Below, piece after piece: positions 1 through 7,849 of a stretch of 64,000 bases of DNA. The position numbers and the translations under genes were made by a program. A model generated the notes under the pieces. It did no database searches. It was not told the DNA's origin and saw nothing but the letters and a program-made list of their open reading frames with translations. Location: the NCBI GenBank assembly GCA_002687745.1, contig NZBE01000010.1, positions 38,666-102,665 of the forward strand. The letters are read 5' to 3'. The stretch is from Acidimicrobiaceae bacterium (GTDB lineage Bacteria > Actinomycetota > Acidimicrobiia > Acidimicrobiales > MedAcidi-G1). Positions within the stretch are counted from its first letter, which is position 1. The number at the start of each line of letters is the position of its first letter.

Positions 1-639
1 GTCGCCGGTACGGGGGCCGACGGCTGTTACGCCATGCCTGCCTGGGCAACCCCGGGCGGTGTCGCGTGGATGCTCGAGGGGGCAGTTCTCAGTGCCGGCT
101 CAGCGGTGGCATGGTTGGTCGACCTGGGCGTCGTCCCCGACATTGCCTCGACACATGATCTGGCGTCGGGCTGTGATGACACCGGAGGCGTGGTCTTCGT
201 TCCGGCACTCTCAGGACTGGGCACCCCCACATGGGACGACGGTGCGCGGGGAACGCTGCTGGGCGTTTCGCGTGGCACCGGGCGGGCTGAGATCTGCCGG
301 GCGGTCCTGGAGGGTGTTGCGAACCGCTGTACCGACGTGATCGAGGTGTTGGCCGTGGCGTCTGGCACGAAACCCGGCGCCGTTCGCATTGACGGTGGAA
401 TGAGCGCCAACCCCACCTTCGTGCAGGCCCTCGCTGACGCCTCGGACATGGTGGTGGAGCGCTCTTCCGAACTGGAGGCGACGGCTCTGGGAGCAGCGGC
501 CCTGGTGAGGGTCGCCACAGGTGATGCGGCCGACCCGGCCGATTCCATGCAGGGCTGGCAGCCAGCCGAGATTGTCCGACCCCGTGGGACGGTCGACCGG
601 GAGCGTTGGGCGGAGGCGGTCAGCCGGGCGCGACCCTGA
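1..639 (+). CDS. FGGY-family carbohydrate kinase, glycerol kinase-like (C-terminal part)
   Basis: The frame is already open at base 1 and ends at TGA 637-639, so only about 212 C-terminal residues are present. The fragment covers the second ATPase-fold domain of the FGGY kinases. It has a GTG turn near the start, then ALSGLGTPTWDDGARG, the RAVLEGVANR helix, and the family signature DGGMSANPTFVQALAD followed by ETTALGAA-like ELEATALGAAAL. These blocks fit glycerol kinase best, which phosphorylates glycerol to glycerol 3-phosphate. Other FGGY sugars cannot be excluded because the substrate-binding N-terminal domain lies outside the window. The next gene, paaK, is convergent, with only 14 bases between the stops. 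Confidence 0.8.
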   Translation, partial: VAGTGADGCYAMPAWATPGGVAWMLEGAVLSAGSAVAWLVDLGVVPDIASTHDLASGCDDTGGVVFVPALSGLGTPTWDDGARGTLLGVSRGTGRAEICRAVLEGVANRCTDVIEVLAVASGTKPGAVRIDGGMSANPTFVQALADASDMVVERSSELEATALGAAALVRVATGDAADPADSMQGWQPAEIVRPRGTVDRERWAEAVSRARP

Positions 640-653
640 GCCCGATCTGGCGG

Positions 654-1964
654 TCAGCCCAGCGGATCCGTGTCGTCGACCTGCTCGAAGACCCGCTTCA
701 CCTTTCCCGCCTCGGGCCGGGGCATCGAACCGGGGGGTACCAACTCGACCGGGGTCCTGACCCGGAGGCGGTCCATGAGCACCTTCTGGAGGCGGTCGGT
801 CACCTCTGGGGTCTCGGCTGCAGTGTCACCGAGTTCTGCCCTCACCCGCAGTTCGACCATTGGGCCCCGGCGGTCGACGACGATCGCGTAGTTGGCTCCG
901 ACGTCGGGGTCGTCCATCAGGACCGTCTCAATCTGGCGCGGGTACACGTTGATGCCGCGGACCACGAGCATGTCGTCAGAGCGTCCGGTAAGTCGGGCGA
1001 TGCGGGCCCAGTGCCGGTCTGGCGGCCCCGGGTCCGGGAGAATCCTCGTGATGTCGCCGGTGCGGTAACGGAGAACGGGCATTGCCTGCTTCGTAAGCGT
1101 GGTGAGGACCAGTTCTCCCCACTCGCCGTCTGGCACCACCTCTCCGGATTCGGGGTCGACCACCTCGGGGAGGAAGTGGTCGTCGAAGACGTTCAGGGCT
1201 CCGAGGTCATCAGGGGCCTCCATCGCCACCCCGGGGCCGATCACCTCGGATAGCCCGTATATGTCGAGCGCTGTGAAGCCCCCGCCCCACGCGTCCTGGA
1301 TGCGTGTGCGCATTCCTTCGGACCATGGTTCGGCTCCCAGGATCCCGATCTCGACGTTGAGGTCGCCGAGGATTTCCTGTTCGCGGGCCCGTTCCGCCAA
1401 TAGCAGGCTGAACGACGGCGTAGCCGACATGACCCTGCTTCCGAGGTCTCTCAGGAGCTGCAGTTGGAGCGCCGTGTTGCCACCAGAAACGGGAACCACC
1501 GTGCAGCCGAGGCGTTCACCGCCGTAGTGGAGGCCCAGGCCACCGGTGAACAGGCCGTACCCGTATCCGTTGTGGAGGATGTCGTCCGGTCGTGTTCCGG
1601 CAAGGGCCAGTGAGCGGGCGTTGACCTCGGCCCAGACGGCCAGGTCGTGTGGCGTGTAGACGACGATCGTGGGTTTACCGCTTGTGCCAGAGCTTGCGTG
1701 GAGCCGCGTGGTGTCGGTGAGGGGGGTGGTCACCATGCCCAGGGGGTAGGTGTCGCGCAGGTCTGCTTTGACTGTGAACGGCAGTGAAGGAAGGTCCTGA
1801 AGTGTGGTAACCGAGTTGGGGTCCACCTCGGACAGGCGTTCTGACCAGAAGGCGTTGCCACAGGTGGTCAGGCGTCGGACGAGGGACCTGAGGCGTTCAA
1901 CCTGTAGGGCCGCTCTGGGCTCGGCCGGGAAGCCGACGGTGTCGGGCATCTGGCCTGAACTCAT
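654..1964 (-). CDS. paaK: Phenylacetate-CoA ligase
   Basis: A 436-residue member of the AMP-forming adenylate superfamily, close to the usual 430-440 of PaaK. It activates phenylacetate to phenylacetyl-CoA with ATP and CoA in the cytoplasm, the first step of aerobic phenylacetate degradation. Visible motifs are the AMP-binding loop HASSGTSGKPTIVVYT near residue 90, the YGLSEVIGPGVA adenine-site block near 237, the TGD hinge (YRTGDITR) near 300, and the C-terminal MLVVRGINVYP segment typical of PaaK. It is transcribed apart from the paaZADBC operon, separated by the proline-racemase gene. A TATCGT box 7 nt before the ATG suggests its own leaderless promoter. Confidence 0.93.
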   Translation of the reverse strand: MSSGQMPDTVGFPAEPRAALQVERLRSLVRRLTTCGNAFWSERLSEVDPNSVTTLQDLPSLPFTVKADLRDTYPLGMVTTPLTDTTRLHASSGTSGKPTIVVYTPHDLAVWAEVNARSLALAGTRPDDILHNGYGYGLFTGGLGLHYGGERLGCTVVPVSGGNTALQLQLLRDLGSRVMSATPSFSLLLAERAREQEILGDLNVEIGILGAEPWSEGMRTRIQDAWGGGFTALDIYGLSEVIGPGVAMEAPDDLGALNVFDDHFLPEVVDPESGEVVPDGEWGELVLTTLTKQAMPVLRYRTGDITRILPDPGPPDRHWARIARLTGRSDDMLVVRGINVYPRQIETVLMDDPDVGANYAIVVDRRGPMVELRVRAELGDTAAETPEVTDRLQKVLMDRLRVRTPVELVPPGSMPRPEAGKVKRVFEQVDDTDPLG

Positions 1965-1971
1965 ACGGTTG

Positions 1972-1977
1972 ACGATA
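1972..1977 (-). promoter_or_regulatory. -10 box of a leaderless paaK promoter
   Basis: TATCGT on the minus strand ends 7 nt before the paaK ATG, so the predicted transcript starts at or within a base or two of the start codon. The same geometry recurs at many genes in this window. No convincing -35 hexamer is visible. Confidence 0.45.
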
Positions 1978-2003
1978 GGCGTCGCTGTGGCCGGACGGTG
2001 GTG

Positions 2004-2996
2004 TCAGCGCAACTGGAAGCCGAGGCCGATCGGGTCATCAGGGTCAAGGCTGAAGCTGCTCACGGCGTGCTTGTGGGCGGACCCCTTGATCGTGGTGACC
2101 ACGCCGGCCTCCGAGGTTGCTGTGACGCGGCCCTCGAACACGCCGCCTGCTATGCCCTCGTTCAGGAAGGGGTCGCCGATTCTCAGGTGGCCCGCCTGAT
2201 GGATCAGGGCCAGACGCGCTGAGGTTCCCGAGCCACACGGTGACCTGTCCACCTGGCCGTCGGCGAAGATCGTGACGTTCCTCTGGTGGAGTGGGCTGTC
2301 GCCGATGGTCTCGTGGAAGATGGTGCCGTACAGGCCCGAGAGCCGGTCGTCTGGTGTGTGCACAACCGTTGGCGATCCGTCCAGCGCGGTGCGTATCTGG
2401 CGCCCAACCGAGATCAGCTGGTCGAGGCTCGAACGGTCGGCCGATAGGCCGGTGCCATTGAGGTCAACCGATGCGTAGAAGGCGCCTCCGAAGGACATGT
2501 TGATCTGCAGCCGGCCAATGGACGTCTGCACGTCCAGATCCGTGGCGCTGACATACGAGGGGACGTTCCGGAAGCGGACGCTGGACACCCTGCCCTCGTG
2601 CAGGCCCGCCACAGTCGGCAGGCGGCCGGAGGGAACGTCCACGACCACGTCGACGGTGTCACCACCGGCTGTGATCAGCCCCGTGTCGATTGCCCACGTG
2701 ACGATGGCGATCGTGCCGTGGCCGCACGCCGTGCTGAATCCGTCCTTGTGGAAGAACACGACTCCCAGGTCACCCTCGGGGTCGTCGGGCGGCACGACGA
2801 AGCCGCCGTACATGTCGGCGTGCCCGCGTGGCTCGTTGACGAGGAAGCGCCGCAGGTCGTCGAGGTTCGACATGGCCCACTCACGGCGGTCGCCGACGGT
2901 GGCACCCTCCATCGGGCCGACATCCAGGATGCGAAACGGCTCACCGGCACAGTGGTAGTCGGTGGTCTCCAGAGACTCGCCGGGTCCGGGGATCAT
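2004..2996 (-). CDS. Proline racemase family protein (proline racemase / 4-hydroxyproline 2-epimerase)
   Basis: A 330-residue proline racemase-fold protein. Both catalytic cysteines are present: Cys91 in STACGHGT and Cys254 in DRSPCGSGT. A two-cysteine enzyme should racemise proline or epimerise 4-hydroxyproline. The dehydratase branch (trans-3-hydroxyproline dehydratase) normally replaces one of them with Thr or Ser. The substrate cannot be chosen between proline and hydroxyproline from sequence alone. It sits between paaC and paaK on the same strand, although no known step of phenylacetate catabolism needs it. A TACGGT box 6 nt before the ATG suggests an independent leaderless transcript. 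Confidence 0.85.
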   Translation of the reverse strand: MIPGPGESLETTDYHCAGEPFRILDVGPMEGATVGDRREWAMSNLDDLRRFLVNEPRGHADMYGGFVVPPDDPEGDLGVVFFHKDGFSTACGHGTIAIVTWAIDTGLITAGGDTVDVVVDVPSGRLPTVAGLHEGRVSSVRFRNVPSYVSATDLDVQTSIGRLQINMSFGGAFYASVDLNGTGLSADRSSLDQLISVGRQIRTALDGSPTVVHTPDDRLSGLYGTIFHETIGDSPLHQRNVTIFADGQVDRSPCGSGTSARLALIHQAGHLRIGDPFLNEGIAGGVFEGRVTATSEAGVVTTIKGSAHKHAVSSFSLDPDDPIGLGFQLR

Positions 2997-3002
2997 GGCG
3001 GC

Positions 3003-3008
3003 ACCGTA
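3003..3008 (-). promoter_or_regulatory. -10 box of a leaderless promoter for the proline racemase-family gene
   Basis: TACGGT on the minus strand, 6 nt before the ATG. It lies in the 31-base gap after the paaC stop, so the gene can be expressed apart from the paa operon. Confidence 0.42.
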
Positions 3009-3027
3009 GCGCCGCAGCCGGTGACGC

Positions 3028-3792
3028 CTACCAGACGGCGGTGGGGTCGATGCCCCTGACCTCGTTCATCCGGGACATCAGCGCAGCGAAGTCCCCATGC
3101 CTCCGCGTCCGGCTGGCGTAGGCAGGTGCCGCGATGGCCTCGATGTCGATCTCAGGGAACCGGGCTCGAACCCTGTTGGTCCATTCGGGAAGCATCGTGT
3201 CGAATGGTGCCGACGTGACCCCAGCCTCGATTGCCTCTGCCTCCCCGGCGACAGGCTCAAAGAGGCCGGTGGCGAGGGGCAGGAGGGCGTTGACCGCATC
3301 TGCCAGCCTGTCGGCACTGTCCGGTGTGTGGGCCAGAACGTCGATCAGGCCGTCGGCGTGGCGAACGTGGAACCGCTCCTCGCGGGCAGCGTGGGCGGCG
3401 GCATCCTTCAGCGGTTCGAGAGAGGACCCGTCAACCAGCGACCATCGGAGTTCCTCGGCGGTGTCGTAGAGCCAGTGGCGAACCAGGGCATGTGCCCACC
3501 CGGTGCAGGCCACCTCGACGATCTGGGCGGACCGGTAGTCGGCAGCGCTCCGGTCAAAGGCGAGGGTGTCGATCGCCCGGTCGTCGGGTGGGCTGCCCTG
3601 TCCGTTGTCGGCCACGATGGCGTAGAGGAGGGCCGCATGGCTGAGTTCATCCTGGGCGATGCTGGCGAACGCCATGTCCTCTTCGAGGAACGGTGCGATG
3701 CCGATCCACTCGGTGTGCTGTTGTCCCATGAGGTGCTCGTCGTCGGCGAAGGCGAGCAGGAACTCGGCTGTCCCGGGGGTCATTGACGTCAT
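3028..3792 (-). CDS. paaC: Phenylacetyl-CoA epoxidase structural subunit PaaC
   Basis: A 254-residue ferritin-like helical protein. PaaC is the non-catalytic partner of PaaA in the 1,2-phenylacetyl-CoA epoxidase; it makes the AC core and helps bind CoA. Characteristic blocks are the N-terminal ADDEHLMGQQHTEWIG, AQDELSHAALLY near residue 45 and the REERFHVRHADG helix near 135. The chosen ATG overlaps the paaB stop by an ATGA junction. A second in-frame ATG lies three codons inside. It is the last gene of the paaZ-A-D-B-C operon. Confidence 0.93.
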   Translation of the reverse strand: MTSMTPGTAEFLLAFADDEHLMGQQHTEWIGIAPFLEEDMAFASIAQDELSHAALLYAIVADNGQGSPPDDRAIDTLAFDRSAADYRSAQIVEVACTGWAHALVRHWLYDTAEELRWSLVDGSSLEPLKDAAAHAAREERFHVRHADGLIDVLAHTPDSADRLADAVNALLPLATGLFEPVAGEAEAIEAGVTSAPFDTMLPEWTNRVRARFPEIDIEAIAAPAYASRTRRHGDFAALMSRMNEVRGIDPTAVW

Positions 3793-4061
3793 TGTGCCTC
3801 CCTCTGGCTCTTGCGGTGGGCTGCCACCAGGCGGCCGTCGTTGTCCCTGTGCGGCTTGTCCGAGTTGGGTGCCACAAAGTCCCTGTCGCCGATAAGCAGG
3901 TGCGCCCGGTCGACCATCCAGAGCAGGTCACCCTCGGCGCGGCGCAGGTAGTTCTCGCGGGCCAGCAACAGTGCCAGTTCGTCATCGGGGGCGTCGATGC
4001 TCCCGGCGTGGCGGTACTCCTCCTGACCATCCTTTTTCAGGAATACCTCGTAGGTGTGCAT
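3789..4061 (-). CDS. paaB: Phenylacetyl-CoA epoxidase small subunit PaaB
   Basis: A 90-residue protein matching PaaB, the small subunit that bridges the PaaAC heterodimers and is needed for activity of the multicomponent epoxidase. The N-terminal YEVFLKKDG strand and the NYLRRAEG-LWMVDRAHL block are diagnostic. It overlaps paaC by four bases and follows paaD after 10 bases, so the gene order is A-D-B-C instead of the familiar A-B-C-D. Confidence 0.92.
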   Translation of the reverse strand: MHTYEVFLKKDGQEEYRHAGSIDAPDDELALLLARENYLRRAEGDLLWMVDRAHLLIGDRDFVAPNSDKPHRDNDGRLVAAHRKSQREAQ

Positions 4062-4071
4062 GCTTCCTCCT

Positions 4072-4554
4072 TCAGCGGTCCCGCATGACCTCGATGACCT
4101 CGAGGCACGATCCGCAACGGTGTATGGCCCTGCAGCGGCTGGGGCCGAACTCTGACTTCTCCTCGGTCGGTGATCCGCACCGTGGGCATGGTGTCGGGCC
4201 GCTGTCGACCCTGACCGCCAGGGTCAGGTCGGTTGCCATCGTCCGGCGGGCGTCCTCTGTCACCCGCTCGATTGTCCACACGGGTGACCGCAACCACTCC
4301 ACGGTGGCCTCTTCGACCTCGGGCAGCGCCGCGACGGCGGCCTCCACGTCGGCGGCGATCATGGCCAGGGCGGGACAGCCGGAGAAGGTGGGGATGAGGC
4401 CGATTGCGACCTTGCCGTCTGCGGTGGCGGTCACGGTTTCGAGCAGGCCCAGATCGACGATGGACACACCCGGAATCTCGGGGTCGTCGACGGTTGCGAC
4501 AGCTCCGAGGGCAGCGTCGCGCAGCAGCGTCGTGTCAACGGCAATGGTGCTCAT
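4072..4554 (-). CDS. paaD: PaaD, Fe-S maturation factor for phenylacetyl-CoA epoxidase
   Basis: A 160-residue protein of the MIP18/DUF59 family. PaaD is thought to assist iron-sulfur or metal loading of the epoxidase system. The N-terminal half has the DUF59 pattern VDDPEIPGVSIVDLGLL and the single Cys in PTFSGCPA. The C-terminus holds four cysteines as CPRCG and HRCGSC, a zinc-ribbon-like motif typical of PaaD. The reading frame stays open 115 codons upstream, but the ATG at 4554 is chosen because it overlaps the paaA stop (ATGA) and begins where homology begins. Confidence 0.9.
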   Translation of the reverse strand: MSTIAVDTTLLRDAALGAVATVDDPEIPGVSIVDLGLLETVTATADGKVAIGLIPTFSGCPALAMIAADVEAAVAALPEVEEATVEWLRSPVWTIERVTEDARRTMATDLTLAVRVDSGPTPCPRCGSPTEEKSEFGPSRCRAIHRCGSCLEVIEVMRDR

Positions 4555-5477
4555 GCGACCGCTCCGGCGGGGGCGGCATCGAGGGCGTCGCGGACCCACC
4601 TGGTGTTCTCCCACGCTGCGGAAGCCTCGGCAATCCGTCGTGCCGTATCGGGGCCGTCCATCGCCATCGTCCTCTTGAGGGGTTCCCAGTCGATCGGACC
4701 GCAGGTCCAGGTATCGGTCTCGGCGTCGTGGGTCAGGCCGGGGTCGGGGATGGCGAAGCCGTAGCTGTGCAGCATCGGAACGAACTTCTGGACCCAACCG
4801 GCCCTCATCACCTCGTTCTTCTCGGACTTGAGGCGCCAGCGGGCCAGCCTGTCGTCGGGCCTGGAGTCGGGTCCGAAGAGGCGCAGGGCCGGCCACCACC
4901 AGTCGTCGATGGACTGCTGGAACATCGCCCGCTGGGCGTCGGTGCCCTCGGCGATCCTCAGCACGCGCTCCTCGCCCAACCTGAGGTGGAAGCCCTCTTC
5001 GGCGATGATCCGCTTGAGGATCCGCTTGTAGGGGCCATAGGAGCAGTCCTTGTAGACGGCCTTCTGGCTCGGTACGGCGGCGCCGTCGACCAGCAGGCAG
5101 ATCGCAACCTGGTCACCCCACGTCCTGGCCGGGTAGTGGAACACGTTGTGGAATCGGGAGCGTCCGGCGAACAGGTCTTCGAGCATCTCGCGACGCGTCT
5201 TGACACCGAGGTCGGCAGCGACCATGTAGAGCAGGTGGCCGTGGCCGATCTCATCCTGGGTCTTGGCAAGCACGGCCATCTTGTGGCGCAGGCCCGGTGT
5301 CATCGGTATCCAGTCGCGTTCGGTGAGGCCGCCCATGAGCTCACTGTTGGCGTGCAGTTCTATGAAGCGAAACACGGCCGTCCTGTATTCGTCGGGCATG
5401 TCGTCATCGACCTCGACCATGCCGCCGTCGTCGAGGAATGCCTCGAAGTCTTCCATCGAGGACCAGGTGCGTCCCAT
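4551..5477 (-). CDS. paaA: Phenylacetyl-CoA 1,2-epoxidase catalytic subunit PaaA
   Basis: A 308-residue diiron protein that epoxidises the aromatic ring of phenylacetyl-CoA using O2. The carboxylate-bridged diiron site is seen as two ExxH pairs, E76-H79 in QDEIGHGH and E161-H164 in AEEGFHLRLGEE, with E40 and E45 nearby as further candidate ligands. The ATG at 5477 overlaps the paaZ stop by ATGA; upstream in-frame codons are shadow sequence from paaZ. The reductase PaaE that feeds electrons to this subunit is not encoded anywhere in the window. Confidence 0.95.
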   Translation of the reverse strand: MGRTWSSMEDFEAFLDDGGMVEVDDDMPDEYRTAVFRFIELHANSELMGGLTERDWIPMTPGLRHKMAVLAKTQDEIGHGHLLYMVAADLGVKTRREMLEDLFAGRSRFHNVFHYPARTWGDQVAICLLVDGAAVPSQKAVYKDCSYGPYKRILKRIIAEEGFHLRLGEERVLRIAEGTDAQRAMFQQSIDDWWWPALRLFGPDSRPDDRLARWRLKSEKNEVMRAGWVQKFVPMLHSYGFAIPDPGLTHDAETDTWTCGPIDWEPLKRTMAMDGPDTARRIAEASAAWENTRWVRDALDAAPAGAVA

Positions 5478-7546
5478 CAGATGCCTCCTCCGTTGTCTGT
5501 CTGTTCGGGTGGGGCCCCGTTCACACCGGGGCGGTTGGCGACCATCGTGAGCACGTCGTAGGCGGCCACCACGTCGTCGTCCTGGTTCAGGACCTGGGCG
5601 TCCCAGGCCACCTCGCCGTAGCCGGATCCGGCGCGGAGGGTCTTGCGTCTGCAGGTCAGCAGGACCGTGAGCGTGTCGCCCGGATAGGTCGGCTTGGCGA
5701 ACCGGCAGCGGTCGATCCCGTAGTTGGCGAGGACTGGTCCCGGGTCGGGCCACACGAACAGTCCTGCCGCCAGTGAGAGGACCAGGTAACCGTGGGCCAC
5801 TCGTCCACCGAAGATGGGGCTTGCGGCGGCGGCCGCCTCGTCCATGTGTGCATAGAAGTGGTCCCCGGTGCTCTCGGCAAAGTTCTCAATGTCGTCGAGG
5901 GTGACGGTACGTGAGTCGGTGTGTATGGCCGTACCGATGTCGAGGTCTTCAAAGTTCAACTTGAACGGGTGACCGCGGTCCAGGTCCCGGGTGGAGCCCG
6001 GCATCCACTCGCCGGTTATTGCGGTGAGCATGTCGGGTGAGCCCTGCACTGCGGTCGTCTGGAGGTGGTGGCGGACACCGCGCAGGCCTCCCATCTCCTC
6101 GCCACCTCCGGCGCGGCCGGGGCCACCGTGGACGAGGTTTGGCAGGGGGGAGCCGTGGCCTGTGCTGCTTCCGGCGACCGAGGCGTCGACGACGTGGACG
6201 CGCCCGTGGTGTGCCGCTATGCCGGTGGTCAACAGACGCGCCTCATCCGGGTTGGTGGTGTAGATCGAGGCGACGAGGCTTCCGCCGCCGAGGGCGGTCA
6301 GCGAGATGGCGTCGGCCGGGTCCGTGTATCCCATGATGGTGGTGACAGGTCCAAAGGCCTCGGTGGTGTGCACTTTCGGGTCGATCGGGTTGTCGGATCG
6401 CAGCAGGGTCGGTGCCAGGAACGCTCCACGTTCGACGTCCACGTCGTGAAACACACATGAGTCGATGACCACGGTGGTCGAACCGGACAGGGCGGCAACG
6501 GCATCTGCCACCTCTCCTCGCTGTGTTGTGCTGACGAGTGCCCCCATGCGTGTTTCCGGATCGGCGGGGTCACCGACCCTCACCTCGGCGAGCGCAGCTG
6601 CGACTGCATCGGCTGCAGCATCGAGGTATACGTGGGGCACGAGTGCCCTGCGTATGGCTGTGCACTTCTGACCGGCCTTGACGGTCATCTCTGTTACGAC
6701 CTCTGTTACGAACAGGTCGAACTCGGGTGAACCGGGGCCCGATTCCAGGCCCAGGATGGCTGCGTTGAGGGAGTCGGCTTCGGCGTTGAAGCGAGTTGAG
6801 CGTTCAACTACGGCCGGGTGGGTTCTCAGGAGTGAAGCTGTTGTCGCCGACCCGGTGAAGCCGATGAGGTCCTGGCCTCCAAGGTGGTTGAACAGGTCGC
6901 CGACGCCACCGCAGACGAGCTGCAGCGCGCCGTCAGGGAGGATCCCGGAGTCCACGATGAGACGAACCATGGATTCGGTCAGGAAGGCGGTCTGGGTAGC
7001 GGGCTTGATAATCGTTGGGACACCCGCCAACAGGGCAGGGGCCAACTTCTCCAGGGCCCCCCAACAGGGAAAGTTGAACGCGTTGATCTGGACAGCCACA
7101 CCGTTCATCGGGGTGGCTATGTGTGCGGCGATGAACGACCCGTCTCGGGCCAGGATCTCGGGGTCGCCGTCGAGGAGAACAGTGGAGTTGGGTAGTTCCC
7201 GGCGCCCCTTCGAGGCGTAGCTGAGGAGCACGCCGGCGCCCCCCTCGATGTCGATCCAGGAGTCGGCCCGTGTGGCGCCTGTGGCGGTTGAAAGGTCGTA
7301 GAGCTCCTCTTTCTCGGACAGGAGGTGCTGGCCGACGGCTTTGAGGAGGGTGGCCCGCTCGTGGAAGGTCATTGACCGGAGGGTGGGGCCTCCGACGTCG
7401 CGCGCATAGCGGGCGGTTGCTGCGAAGTCGATTCCGCTGCTGGACACGGCAGCCACCGGGTCGCCGGTCACTGCGTGGCTGGTGGCAACACCTTCGCTGT
7501 CGGGCGCTTGCCACGCCCCCTGGACGAAACTCTCGAGTGTGCGCAC
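5477..7546 (-). CDS. paaZ: Bifunctional oxepin-CoA hydrolase / 3-oxo-5,6-dehydrosuberyl-CoA semialdehyde dehydrogenase
   Basis: A 689-residue fusion that opens the oxepin-CoA ring and oxidises the resulting semialdehyde with NADP. Residues 1 to about 520 are an aldehyde dehydrogenase with the INAFNFPCWG cofactor segment, FTGSA, and the catalytic Cys in VKAGQKCTAIRR. The C-terminal 140 residues are a MaoC-like hydratase with GDHFYAHMDEAA and GGRVAHGYLVLS. GTG 7546 is chosen over an upstream TTG because GGGAGA lies 3 bases before it and because E. coli PaaZ begins at the matching residue. It is the first gene of the operon paaZ-A-D-B-C. Confidence 0.94.
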   Translation of the reverse strand: MRTLESFVQGAWQAPDSEGVATSHAVTGDPVAAVSSSGIDFAATARYARDVGGPTLRSMTFHERATLLKAVGQHLLSEKEELYDLSTATGATRADSWIDIEGGAGVLLSYASKGRRELPNSTVLLDGDPEILARDGSFIAAHIATPMNGVAVQINAFNFPCWGALEKLAPALLAGVPTIIKPATQTAFLTESMVRLIVDSGILPDGALQLVCGGVGDLFNHLGGQDLIGFTGSATTASLLRTHPAVVERSTRFNAEADSLNAAILGLESGPGSPEFDLFVTEVVTEMTVKAGQKCTAIRRALVPHVYLDAAADAVAAALAEVRVGDPADPETRMGALVSTTQRGEVADAVAALSGSTTVVIDSCVFHDVDVERGAFLAPTLLRSDNPIDPKVHTTEAFGPVTTIMGYTDPADAISLTALGGGSLVASIYTTNPDEARLLTTGIAAHHGRVHVVDASVAGSSTGHGSPLPNLVHGGPGRAGGGEEMGGLRGVRHHLQTTAVQGSPDMLTAITGEWMPGSTRDLDRGHPFKLNFEDLDIGTAIHTDSRTVTLDDIENFAESTGDHFYAHMDEAAAAASPIFGGRVAHGYLVLSLAAGLFVWPDPGPVLANYGIDRCRFAKPTYPGDTLTVLLTCRRKTLRAGSGYGEVAWDAQVLNQDDDVVAAYDVLTMVANRPGVNGAPPEQTDNGGGI

Positions 7547-7580
7547 TTGTCTCCCGGTCCCCAGCAACTCTCAACACACG

Positions 7581-7608
7581 ATCGTATAACCTTTGATCAG
7601 TTTGTCAA
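7581..7608 (-). promoter_or_regulatory. Promoter of the paaZADBC operon with overlapping palindrome
   Basis: The minus strand has a perfect TTGACA (7603-7608), a 16-nt spacer and TACGAT (7581-7586), predicting a start about 28 nt before paaZ. ACGATCGT (7579-7586), a perfect 8-bp palindrome, covers the -10 box, and TGATCA lies in the spacer. These could be sites for a TetR-type repressor such as PaaR, but no regulator gene is nearby, so that is inference. Confidence 0.6.
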
Positions 7609-7659
7609 GGGGACAGTGCTTCCCAGCGTGAAGGAGACCATCTGGCGTGGGCCGGACGG

Positions 7660-7730
7660 AGCGGGTGAGGAGAATCGAACTCCCGTCATCAGCTTGGGAA
7701 GCTGGGGTTCTACCATTGAACTACACCCGC
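7660..7730 (-). tRNA. tRNA-Gly (anticodon CCC)
   Basis: Read on the minus strand, the 71 bases fold as acceptor GCGGGTG/CACCCGC, D stem GTTC/GAAC, anticodon loop TTCCCAA and T loop TTCGATT. The CCC anticodon and overall sequence resemble the E. coli glyU tRNA. The first anticodon-stem pair (27-43) is a C-A mismatch. The discriminator is T, and CCA is not encoded. Confidence 0.93.
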
Positions 7731-7849
7731 GAGCCCCTGTATCAGCAGGGATCCGTGCCGCGGCACTACCGGGAATCTATCCGTCACGGTTGCTCGTTCT
7801 TCGTGCAGTAGGAGACCAACTGAGCCAAAGGCTGTTCCAACCTGCGTGC

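Noticed and set aside
4072..4899. A 275-codon start for paaD, and similarly a 400-codon start for paaA
   Set aside because: The extra N-terminal parts are translations of the neighbouring paa genes in the wrong frame. The ATGA junctions give the family-length proteins.
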